The notes beneath the pieces are model-generated. The model ran no database searches and had not been told where the DNA came from. It saw nothing but the letters and a program-made list of their open reading frames with translations. Shown here one piece after another: positions 1-5,308 of a stretch of DNA of 5,308 nucleotides (position 1 is its first letter; each line of letters opens with the position of its first letter). The position numbers were made by a program, and so were the translations under genes. This stretch comes from Thiobacillus sp. (GTDB lineage Bacteria > Pseudomonadota > Gammaproteobacteria > Burkholderiales > Thiobacillaceae): NCBI GenBank assembly GCA_020216925.1, contig JAIWOL010000185.1:1-5308 (forward strand), in the 5' to 3' direction.

Positions 1-1
1 G

Positions 2-1177
2 CGCCAGTTTCAGGTGCATGCACAGACAACCGACGCAGCCCAGTTCGATCTGGCAATGCTGGATGCCGTGGCAAGTCTGTTCGAAATCATTCTGGCCGAT
101 GCCGATGTATCCGCCTCCTATAAATCAGCCATCGCCCAGTTGCAGATCCCGGCGCTGCGCGTGGCCCTTGCCTCGCCCGATTTTTTCAGCGACGACAGTC
201 ACCCGGCTCGCCTTACCCTGGATTTACTGGGACTGTTCTCAAAACGATTCCCGGTAGAACACCTCTCGCACCAGACCGCGCTCGCAGAAGTCGAATCCGT
301 ATGCTTCGCCGTTGTCCACGCGCCCACCCGGCAAATCGAGGCGTTTGCCGATGCCCATGACCATCTGAGCGCCTGGCTGAATGCCGAAAACGCGCGGGCC
401 GATGCAGCCATGGCGGCAGACATCGCCCGTCTGGAACAGATTGAGCGCCAGGAGCTGGGAACGCTGCTTGCACTGGAAAACCTGCGTGACCTGACCGCCC
501 GCTATCCTGCCCCGGCGTCGGTGCTGCGCCAGCTCGAAATGGCCTGGATACCTTACATGGCCGCGCTCTATGTAGAAGAGTCTGGCGAAGGACCTGCCTG
601 GCGCGATGCCTGCGCCACGCTGCTCAATCTCTTTCTGAGCCTGCAAGCCCCTGCCGACAGGGCCACGCGCGAGCAGCGCCTGGAAACCCTGCCGGGCATC
701 AACAGCGCCCTGCGGAAAGGGCTCCTGTCGCAGCACGCCGCCCCTGAACAGCTGCGGGAATTTTTTGCCGCGATCACGGCGACACAGGAATGCTGGATAC
801 GGCCCGATGTCAGCCACCCAGAAACACCGGTCAGCCACTTCGAACCGTCTTTCGCTGCCTTGTCCAACCGGGAAGCCCAGGGCCGACACGCAGTCGAACC
901 TGCGCCGCCCGATCAGGCCCGGCAGCAGGCCGACTCGCTCAGGGAAGGCGACTGGGTCGACTTCGATCCGCCCTACGAAGGGCTGGATACCGCCCGCGTT
1001 GCCTGGGTTGGCGTGCGCGGATACCTGCTTTTCTGCGACAGCGAGGGAGAAACCCGCTTTTCGCTCGACAGCGCCCAGCTTGCCGAGGCCATTCGCGCGG
1101 GGCATGCCGCAATACCGGAGCAGTCGCTCACCCGCAAAGCCATGTTTTACCTACGGGAAAATCTCCAGAATCGCTGA
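2..1177 (+). CDS. DUF1631-family protein, C-terminal part (5' end outside window)
   Basis: This frame is open from the left edge to a TGA at 1175-1177. The first possible start is a GTG at 14, but the codons before it stay open and the protein there already matches the middle of the 750-aa paralogue at 1418-3670, from about its residue 343. I therefore read it as a 3' fragment of a longer gene. Shared landmarks, in order, are LDAVASLF, the IAQLQIP...FFS...HPAR core (about 125-215), a YVEE block (about 570-585), an LPGI block (about 690-720), and a C-terminal module starting GDWVDF (about 947) and ending in a basic helix. The module's strand pattern (GDWVDF, ARVAWVG, YLLFCDSEG) recalls a PilZ-like barrel, but I see no RxxxR or (D/N)xSxxG motif. 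There is no signal peptide or membrane segment in the visible part, so it is probably cytoplasmic. The family's biochemical function is not established. A short gene truly starting at GTG 14 is possible but less likely, because no ribosome binding site can be seen. Confidence 0.85.
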   Translation, partial: RQFQVHAQTTDAAQFDLAMLDAVASLFEIILADADVSASYKSAIAQLQIPALRVALASPDFFSDDSHPARLTLDLLGLFSKRFPVEHLSHQTALAEVESVCFAVVHAPTRQIEAFADAHDHLSAWLNAENARADAAMAADIARLEQIERQELGTLLALENLRDLTARYPAPASVLRQLEMAWIPYMAALYVEESGEGPAWRDACATLLNLFLSLQAPADRATREQRLETLPGINSALRKGLLSQHAAPEQLREFFAAITATQECWIRPDVSHPETPVSHFEPSFAALSNREAQGRHAVEPAPPDQARQQADSLREGDWVDFDPPYEGLDTARVAWVGVRGYLLFCDSEGETRFSLDSAQLAEAIRAGHAAIPEQSLTRKAMFYLRENLQNR

Positions 1178-1178
1178 T

Positions 1179-1207
1179 TCAACAGCGCGTTCAATTCGCC
1201 CTAAAGT
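1179..1207 (+). promoter_or_regulatory. Weak candidate sigma70 promoter for the riboswitch transcript
   Basis: TCAACA at 1179-1184 matches four of six -35 bases and TAAAGT at 1202-1207 matches four of six -10 bases, with a 17-base spacer. The implied start near 1214 would place the aptamer about 50 bases into the RNA. The boxes are weak and begin right after the upstream stop codon. Read-through from the upstream gene, or a promoter inside it, is an equally good explanation. Confidence 0.25.
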
Positions 1208-1246
1208 TTCTTCCCGGGATGCCGTTAGTCAGTTGAGCGGTTGTGT

Positions 1247-1260
1247 ATCCGGAATCCGGA
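1247..1260 (+). repeat. Tandem 7-bp direct repeat ATCCGGA x2
   Basis: ATCCGGA occurs twice head to tail (1247-1253 and 1254-1260) immediately 5' of the riboswitch aptamer. Each copy contains the palindrome TCCGGA. It could be a protein-binding site or chance; nothing else in the window repeats it, so no function is assigned. Confidence 0.3.
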
Positions 1261-1263
1261 TCC

Positions 1264-1356
1264 TCCGCCGACACCGAACAGGGCAAACCCGTCGCGAGGC
1301 GGGGACGCAAAGTTTCCGGTCTCGCAGTCCGTGCGAGACAGCGGGACTGCCGGGCA
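1264..1356 (+). promoter_or_regulatory. Cyclic-di-GMP-I (GEMM-I) riboswitch aptamer
   Basis: The stretch aligns block by block with the GEMM-I consensus typified by Vibrio cholerae Vc2. ACAGGGCAAACC is at 1278-1289. A 6-bp hairpin (1288-1293 with 1298-1303, including one G-T pair) is capped by the GNRA tetraloop GCGA (1294-1297). GGGACGCAAAG is at 1302-1312, followed by TTTCCGG. A second hairpin has a perfect 7-bp stem (1319-1325 with 1333-1339) and a 7-base loop. AGCGGG is at 1340-1345, followed by the closing strand. By alignment to Vc2, the ligand-contacting positions G20, A47 and C92 correspond to G1283, A1310 and C1350, all conserved. The outer closing helix is weak; I can draw only short pairings, such as 1267-1269 with 1353-1355. 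The aptamer ends about 60 bases before the start codon of the DUF1631 gene at 1418, so that gene is the expected target. Family identity is near certain. Ligand preference and the sign of regulation are inferred or unknown. Confidence 0.93.
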
Positions 1357-1404
1357 TTTCTGATCTGCTCCCCCCTATTCCAGTCGGCCAACCGCGCGGA
1401 ACCC

Positions 1405-1413
1405 GAGAGGTGA
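1405..1413 (+). promoter_or_regulatory. Strong ribosome binding site for the 750-aa DUF1631 gene
   Basis: GAGAGGTGA matches seven of nine bases of the ideal AGGAGGTGA, with the AGG core seven bases before ATG 1418. This decides that start over the in-frame ATG at 1430, which would lie about 19 bases away. It is also the natural target if the riboswitch controls translation. The bases CGAGA (1404-1408) could pair with TCTCG in the second aptamer hairpin (1320-1324). Confidence 0.75.
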
Positions 1414-1417
1414 CCCC

Positions 1418-3670
1418 ATGGAGCCTGACATGCCTGACAATTCATCCGTCGTCGTTAACCTCAACCAGTTCGAACGCCATCGCCGCACCCAGGCTTCGGC
1501 CGAATCGCTGAGCCAGTTGCACGCCTGCCGGGACCAGTTGATCGAAGGGGTGACCCGCGCCCTCACCCGCCACGCCGAAGCCATGGAAAACACCCTGCTC
1601 GCGATGGCCGACCGTTCGCCCTTGCTGGACACCCGAAATACTTACTTTGGCGCCCAGGGCATACTCAACAAACGCGCCAATGAATTGCTCGCCGCCTGCA
1701 AGGACGCCTACTGCGAGTCGTTCCAGAGCGCCGCCGGCCTGCGCGACAGGCCCGCCGGCAGCGCACCGGCGGAACTCTCCCTCTCGCTCGTGGAAGACCA
1801 GGATTTTGAGCTGACGCTCGCAGTCGACAAGGCCGCGTCCCGCCTGCGCTACAACTGCGCCGAGGAACTGGTCGCACTGGACGCGCGCATTGCCCACCTG
1901 CTCGGCCGCGCCGACCTCGCCGAGAACGACAATCCGCTGGGCCCGCGCGCACTGTGCGAAAGCCTGCTCGAAGGCATCGGACGCATGGGGGTCGAGCAGA
2001 ACATCCGCATCGTGCTGTTGAACCAGTTCGACCTCGTGCTGACCACCGAACTCGCCGCCATCTACCAGGGCATCAACCGTCACCTGGCCGAGCATGGTGT
2101 GTTACCGGACATCAAAGTAGGGCTCAAAAGGCGCGCCTCGGCCCAGCCATCCCACGCCGGACCGGCTCACGGGGGTGGCACGCACTCTGCCGGCTCCGCC
2201 GCGCCCGCCAACGACATGTTGCGCCTGTTCGAGCAACTGGCTGGCGGCATGGGAGCGCCTGGCGGCGGCAGTCTCGCAACGTCAGGCCATGCAGGCAGAA
2301 GCGGCGAAGCCACCCTGCTCGACGCGATCAGCCAGTTGCAGATGGGCGGGCTTGCCCTGCCCGACGGCGGCCATTTCGAACTGCCCATGATCGAGGCCAC
2401 CGCCGTGCGCAACGTGCTGCGCGTACTTCAGCAGAGCCCGGTGATGCAGTCCGCCAGCCCGCTGGACGCAGTACTGGTCGACGCCGTCGCCATGCTGTTT
2501 GACGTCGTGTTCGAGGAAACCGCCCTGCCCGACCGGCTGAAGGCGCAGATCGCGCGCTTGCAGATTCCCGTGCTCAAGGCAGCCATGCTCGATCGCACCT
2601 TTTTCTCGCAAACGCATCACCCCGTGCGCCGCATGCTGGATGCCGTCGCCAGCCTGGCGGTGCATCTGCCGGACACCGAAGCAGGCAAGGCCAGGCTGGA
2701 AGCCATCTCCAGCGTGATCGGCAAGGTGCTGGACAATTTCGAACAGGACATCGCCCTGTTTGCCGAGGCAGCCGAAGAACTCGAAGCCATGCACGCCCAG
2801 CTCGACGACCAGGTCGAGGAAACTGCAGCCGTCAGCCTGCGCGAGGATATCGACGCCATCCGGCGGGGCGAGCGGGCCGAGCTCGCACCTGTGGTAGTGC
2901 ACGACTTCATCAACCGCGCACTCAGTGGCGAAACGCCCGACTCGGTGCGGGAGTTCCTGCGCCGCGACTGGGCCAAACTCCTCACCCGCTTCTACATCGA
3001 AGAAGGCGATCAGGGCGCGCATTTCAACAGCCATGTCGAAACCATGCGCGAACTGGTGTGGAGCGTGCAAACCAAGACCGACATGGACGCTCGCCTGATG
3101 CTGGTGCGCATCCTGCCTGGCCTGCTGAAACGCCTGCGCGACGGGGCGGCAGAAATCGAGCTGTCGCAGAAAATCGCCGATCGCTTCTTTGCCAGCCTGG
3201 TCATCCTGCACGCCAATGCCGTGCGCCCCGGCGCCCAGCCCGTGCCCCTGCCGGAGACGGCGCCGGAGGAAATCGCCGTGATCGAAGCCGAGCGCGCCCA
3301 GGCCGACGCCGTGGAGGAGACCCGCGTGGCAGAAGCGGTTGCCGCCGTCGAACCCCTGACCGAACCGCCCGTGCCGGAATTCGAGGATGAATTCATGCTG
3401 CGCGCACGCGCACTGGCAAAAGGCGACTGGATAGAATTCCACTACGAGGACGGCACCTTCCGCTGGGCCCGGCTGGGCTGGGTCGGCGGAGTGCGCAACA
3501 CCTACCTGTTTTCCGATCAGGACGGCATGAACAGTTTCTCCATCAGTCTTGCGCGCCTTGCCGACAAGCTTCGGCGCGGCGAGGCCGTGCTGGTTGAGCG
3601 CAAGTCCATCACCGAATCCGCATTCGGCAAGCTGATGAGTCTCTTCCGGCAAAAACTCGGACACGCCTGA
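1418..3670 (+). CDS. DUF1631-family protein, full length, riboswitch-controlled
   Basis: This 750-aa protein starts at ATG 1418 behind a strong ribosome binding site. Visible parts: an N-terminal helical region with LVEDQDFEL and NPLGP landmarks (about residues 120-190); a Gly/Ala/Ser/His-rich linker (about 240-290); the family core with LKAQIARLQIPVLK, FFS and HHPVRR (374-405); a long helical stretch with an acidic, probably coiled-coil portion (about 440-490); a YIEE block and an LPGLLKRLR block (about 530-580); a Pro/Glu/Ala-rich linker (about 602-659); and a C-terminal module beginning KGDWIEF (668-674) with WARLGWVGG and YLFSDQDG strands. No signal peptide or membrane helix is evident, so it is likely cytoplasmic. 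The last module resembles a PilZ-type barrel in outline but has no RxxxR or (D/N)xSxxG motif, so I do not claim c-di-GMP binding. It is a diverged paralogue of the gene at 2-1177. Some older database entries call this family thymidine phosphorylase; nothing here supports that. Family assignment is firm. The role is unknown, but the c-di-GMP riboswitch upstream suggests it belongs to that regulon. Confidence 0.93.
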   Translation: MEPDMPDNSSVVVNLNQFERHRRTQASAESLSQLHACRDQLIEGVTRALTRHAEAMENTLLAMADRSPLLDTRNTYFGAQGILNKRANELLAACKDAYCESFQSAAGLRDRPAGSAPAELSLSLVEDQDFELTLAVDKAASRLRYNCAEELVALDARIAHLLGRADLAENDNPLGPRALCESLLEGIGRMGVEQNIRIVLLNQFDLVLTTELAAIYQGINRHLAEHGVLPDIKVGLKRRASAQPSHAGPAHGGGTHSAGSAAPANDMLRLFEQLAGGMGAPGGGSLATSGHAGRSGEATLLDAISQLQMGGLALPDGGHFELPMIEATAVRNVLRVLQQSPVMQSASPLDAVLVDAVAMLFDVVFEETALPDRLKAQIARLQIPVLKAAMLDRTFFSQTHHPVRRMLDAVASLAVHLPDTEAGKARLEAISSVIGKVLDNFEQDIALFAEAAEELEAMHAQLDDQVEETAAVSLREDIDAIRRGERAELAPVVVHDFINRALSGETPDSVREFLRRDWAKLLTRFYIEEGDQGAHFNSHVETMRELVWSVQTKTDMDARLMLVRILPGLLKRLRDGAAEIELSQKIADRFFASLVILHANAVRPGAQPVPLPETAPEEIAVIEAERAQADAVEETRVAEAVAAVEPLTEPPVPEFEDEFMLRARALAKGDWIEFHYEDGTFRWARLGWVGGVRNTYLFSDQDGMNSFSISLARLADKLRRGEAVLVERKSITESAFGKLMSLFRQKLGHA

Positions 3671-3715
3671 ACGCCACGCCGGGAGCGGCTGCCCGTCCCC
3701 GCAGACCACGAAAAA

Positions 3716-3724
3716 TGCTACCCT
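3716..3724 (+). promoter_or_regulatory. Extended -10 promoter of mutY (TGCTACCCT)
   Basis: TGCTACCCT has the TGnTAnnnT form of an extended -10 element, preceded by an A-rich stretch (3711-3715). There is no recognisable -35 box at 16-18 bases upstream (the region reads GTCCCCG). It ends six bases before the mutY GTG at 3731, which places the expected transcription start on or next to the start codon. Confidence 0.45.
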
Positions 3725-3730
3725 CGTGGC

Positions 3731-4777
3731 GTGAAATCCTTCGCCACCCGCATCGTCGATTGGCAACGCCTGCACGGACGCCACAACCTGCCCTGGCAGC
3801 AGAGCCGCGACCCCTATCGCATCTGGCTGTCGGAAATCATGTTGCAGCAGACGCAGGTAGCCACGGTCATCCGCTACTACGAACGCTTCCTTGCACGCTT
3901 CCCGGACGTGACTTCGCTCGCCGGCGCAACGGTAGACGAGGTGCTGGCGCTGTGGAGCGGGCTGGGGTACTACAGCCGGGCACGGAATCTGCACGCGGCG
4001 GCGAGGCAGATCGTTGCCGCGCACGCCGGCAATTTCCCGCAGACTGCCGCCGGACTGATGCAACTGCCCGGCATCGGTCGATCCACCGCCGCTGCCGTCG
4101 CCGCACTGGCCTACGGCGAACGCCGCGCGATTCTGGACGGAAACGTGAAGCGGGTGCTGGCGCGGCATGCCGGTGTGGCCGGCTGGCCCGGCGACAAACG
4201 GATCGAAACCGAACTCTGGCGGTGCGCGGAATCGCGCCTGCCAGAGCGGAATCTGGCTGCCTATACACAGGGCATGATGGATCTGGGTGCGCAGGTCTGC
4301 ACCCGCAGTCAGCCTGATTGCGCGCGCTGCCCGGTCGCCGGCGACTGTGTGGCGCGCAGCGAAAACCGCGTTGGCGACCTACCCACCCCGCGACCGAAAA
4401 GAACCCTGCCGGAACGGCAAACCCGGATGCTCGTGCTGGTCGACCGGGGCGAACTGTTGCTCGAAAAACGTCCGGCGCGCGGTATCTGGGGAGGGCTATG
4501 GAGCCTGCCCGAGCTCGATGCCTCGACCGATTGTGCCCGGCACTGCCGCCAGCGCTGGGGTTATGACGTGGAGACGCAACAGGCGCTGCCGCGCTTGACG
4601 CACGGCTTCACGCATTTTCGTCTGCGCATCCAGCCGGTGCGCCTGCAGCTCGCGCCGCGCACCACCACCCCGCCGGGCCATGTGTGGCTTCCGTTCGACG
4701 ACGCACTCGACGCCCCCCTGCCCGCCCCCGTGCGCAGACTGCTGCTGCCGCTCGCGCCGGGCGCAGGCGCGCCATAG
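3731..4777 (+). CDS. mutY: Adenine DNA glycosylase MutY
   Basis: MutY removes adenine mispaired with 8-oxoguanine or guanine, as part of the GO base-excision repair system. The 348-aa length is close to E. coli MutY (350 aa), and the key residues fall at a constant offset of about two. They are WLSEIMLQQTQ with catalytic Glu35; GLGYYSRARNL (77-87); the helix-hairpin-helix LPGIGRSTA (112-120); catalytic Asp136 in ILDGNVKRV; and the 4Fe-4S ligands C190, C197, C200 and C206 with the standard C-x6-C-x2-C-x5-C spacing. The C-terminal NUDIX-like domain that recognises 8-oxoguanine is present (EKRPARGIWGGLWSLPE, about 245-261, and LTHGFTHFRL further on). All catalytic and cluster residues are intact, so an active enzyme is expected. 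The start is a GTG with MKSFATRIVDWQ, the usual N-terminus length for the family. No Shine-Dalgarno sequence precedes it, but an extended -10 element does. It lies 60 bases after the DUF1631 gene and is probably a separate transcription unit. Confidence 0.97.
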   Translation: MKSFATRIVDWQRLHGRHNLPWQQSRDPYRIWLSEIMLQQTQVATVIRYYERFLARFPDVTSLAGATVDEVLALWSGLGYYSRARNLHAAARQIVAAHAGNFPQTAAGLMQLPGIGRSTAAAVAALAYGERRAILDGNVKRVLARHAGVAGWPGDKRIETELWRCAESRLPERNLAAYTQGMMDLGAQVCTRSQPDCARCPVAGDCVARSENRVGDLPTPRPKRTLPERQTRMLVLVDRGELLLEKRPARGIWGGLWSLPELDASTDCARHCRQRWGYDVETQQALPRLTHGFTHFRLRIQPVRLQLAPRTTTPPGHVWLPFDDALDAPLPAPVRRLLLPLAPGAGAP

Positions 4778-4797
4778 CCCACGAAAGCCCCCTGATC

Positions 4798-5220
4798 GTG
4801 CGCCGCCGCATGCCCTTGTTTTTCTGGTCTCTCCTCGCCCTGCTGTGCTGCCCGCTCGACGCCATGGCGGGCGTCATCGTCCATGCCGGCGTCGAACCGC
4901 GCAGCCTGTCGACCGCGAATCTCCGCAACATTTACACCCTGCGGCAAACGCAGTGGCCCAATGGCCAGCCCATCATCGTGTTCGTGCTGCCCGACAACCA
5001 CCCCGTGCACGAACGCTTCGCCAAGGACACTCTCGGCATCTATCCCTATCGTTTGCGGCAGACATGGGACCGGCTGAGCTACAGCGGCATGGCCAACGCA
5101 CCGATAGAAGTCGGAAGCGAGGCCGAAATGCGTGCCCGGGTCGCCAGTACGCCCGGCGCAATCGGATACACCAGCAAGGACATGACTCATGAAGGCATCA
5201 AGACGCTCAAGCTGGACTAA
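4798..5220 (+). CDS. Small periplasmic PstS-like (phosphate ABC transporter substrate-binding type) protein
   Basis: This is a compact protein of about 140 aa. I chose GTG 4798 because it gives an N-terminus MRRRMPLFFW: a basic n-region, a hydrophobic core (LFFWSLLALLCC) and an AMA/GV signal peptidase I site after residue 24. Starting at ATG 4810 would lose the arginines. Neither start has a clear Shine-Dalgarno site, and the gene begins 20 bases after the mutY stop, so coupling to mutY translation is likely. The mature part carries landmarks of the small PstS-like (PBP-like) proteins: LSTANLRNIYTLRQTQWPNG, VLPDNHPVHERFAKDTLG, TWDRLSYSGM and PGAIGYTSKD. It is far shorter than a full two-lobed phosphate-binding protein, and no permease or ATPase gene is in the window. 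It may therefore act as an orphan sensor or partner subunit rather than an importer component. Fold assignment is fairly sure; substrate and role are not. Confidence 0.85.
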   Translation: MRRRMPLFFWSLLALLCCPLDAMAGVIVHAGVEPRSLSTANLRNIYTLRQTQWPNGQPIIVFVLPDNHPVHERFAKDTLGIYPYRLRQTWDRLSYSGMANAPIEVGSEAEMRARVASTPGAIGYTSKDMTHEGIKTLKLD

Positions 5221-5238
5221 CCCGGATATTTCACCGGG
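5221..5238 (+). other. Short hairpin directly after the stop codon
   Basis: CCCGG (5221-5225) pairs perfectly with CCGGG (5234-5238) around an 8-base A/T-rich loop. It starts on the base after the TAA. No T-run follows (the next bases are GAGGTATC), so it is not a standard intrinsic terminator, though it could protect the 3' end of the message. Confidence 0.4.
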
Positions 5239-5244
5239 GAGGTA

Positions 5245-5273
5245 TCGGCACAGCATGTAGACCCGCATAAAAT
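5245..5273 (+). promoter_or_regulatory. Candidate sigma70 promoter for a gene beyond the right edge
   Basis: TCGGCA (5245-5250) matches four of six -35 bases and TAAAAT (5268-5273) matches five of six -10 bases, with a 17-base spacer. Transcription would start near 5280. A GTG at 5278 opens a frame that is still open at the window end, but too little is visible to call a gene. Both boxes lie inside the inverted repeat at 5246-5308. Confidence 0.35.
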
Positions 5274-5308
5274 CAGCGTGCGAGAAGATTTTGTGGGGAG
5301 CTGTGCCG
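5246..5308 (+). repeat. Nested inverted repeat / long imperfect hairpin at window edge
   Basis: CGGCACAGC (5246-5254) is a perfect reverse complement of GCTGTGCCG (5300-5308). Inside it, CCC (5262-5264) pairs with GGG (5296-5298). After a single bulged G, a nine-base arm (5266-5274) pairs with 5287-5295, including one G-T wobble. The loop is 12 bases (5275-5286). The total is about 21 pairs. The outer arm may extend past the window. It could be a structured RNA, an operator-like site or a mobile repeat; I cannot tell which. Confidence 0.6.

Noticed and set aside
14..23. Perfect 10-bp palindrome GTGCATGCAC
   Set aside because: It lies inside coding sequence with no partner elements. A single 10-bp palindrome is easily due to chance.
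239..1105. Minus-strand frame of 288 codons opposite the first DUF1631 gene
   Set aside because: It is a mirror frame of a gene with clear paralogy to the neighbour. It has no ribosome binding site and no recognisable family.
1178..1263. Small gene between the first DUF1631 stop and the riboswitch
   Set aside because: I see no start with a ribosome binding site and no frame of meaningful length. The frames that cross this gap are extensions of out-of-frame reading through the upstream gene.
3671..3710. Possible terminator after the 750-aa DUF1631 gene (CGGG...CCCG)
   Set aside because: Only a 4-bp stem can be drawn and no T-run follows, so it was not annotated.
2282..4168. Long open frame on the minus strand (628 codons)
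   Set aside because: It lies antisense across the DUF1631 gene and mutY, both of which have clear family motifs. The translation shows no recognisable domain, and long antisense frames are expected in GC-rich DNA.
4684..4797. Longer start (ATG 4684) for the PstS-like protein
   Set aside because: It would overlap mutY by 94 bases and add an arginine-rich tail in front of an obvious signal peptide. GTG 4798 fits a secreted protein better.
4561..5268. Minus-strand frame of 235 codons opposite mutY's end and the PstS-like gene
   Set aside because: The plus-strand genes here have strong family signatures; the antisense product has none.

Overview
The window is GC-rich (roughly 60-65% by eye) and densely coded. 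All supported genes lie on the plus strand. The protein families and codon use fit a proteobacterium, most likely a betaproteobacterium: DUF1631-family proteins, a MutY of almost exactly the Escherichia coli length, and a small PstS-like periplasmic protein. The genus cannot be fixed from the sequence alone.

Layout. Positions 2-1177 hold the 3' part of a DUF1631-family gene that runs in from the left edge. Positions 1178-1417 are a 240-base gap with a clear class I cyclic-di-GMP riboswitch aptamer (GEMM-I, about 1264-1356), then a pyrimidine-rich stretch and a strong ribosome binding site. Positions 1418-3670 encode a second, full-length DUF1631 protein (750 aa) that is a diverged paralogue of the first. 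Positions 3731-4777 encode the adenine DNA glycosylase MutY, probably from its own extended -10 promoter and possibly as a leaderless message. Positions 4798-5220 encode a small secreted phosphate-binding-protein-like protein, close behind mutY. The last 88 bases are non-coding; they hold a small hairpin, a candidate promoter and a nested inverted repeat that ends exactly at the window edge.

The most informative point is the RNA element. It keeps nearly every conserved block of the GEMM-I aptamer, including the three positions that contact the ligand in the known structure. It sits directly before a gene of unknown function, so it ties that DUF1631 protein to cyclic-di-GMP signalling, and hence plausibly to surface attachment, motility or biofilm behaviour. 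Both DUF1631 proteins end in a small beta-rich domain that looks PilZ-like in outline but lacks the classical c-di-GMP-binding motifs. MutY is a housekeeping repair enzyme and shows no functional tie to the DUF1631 pair.
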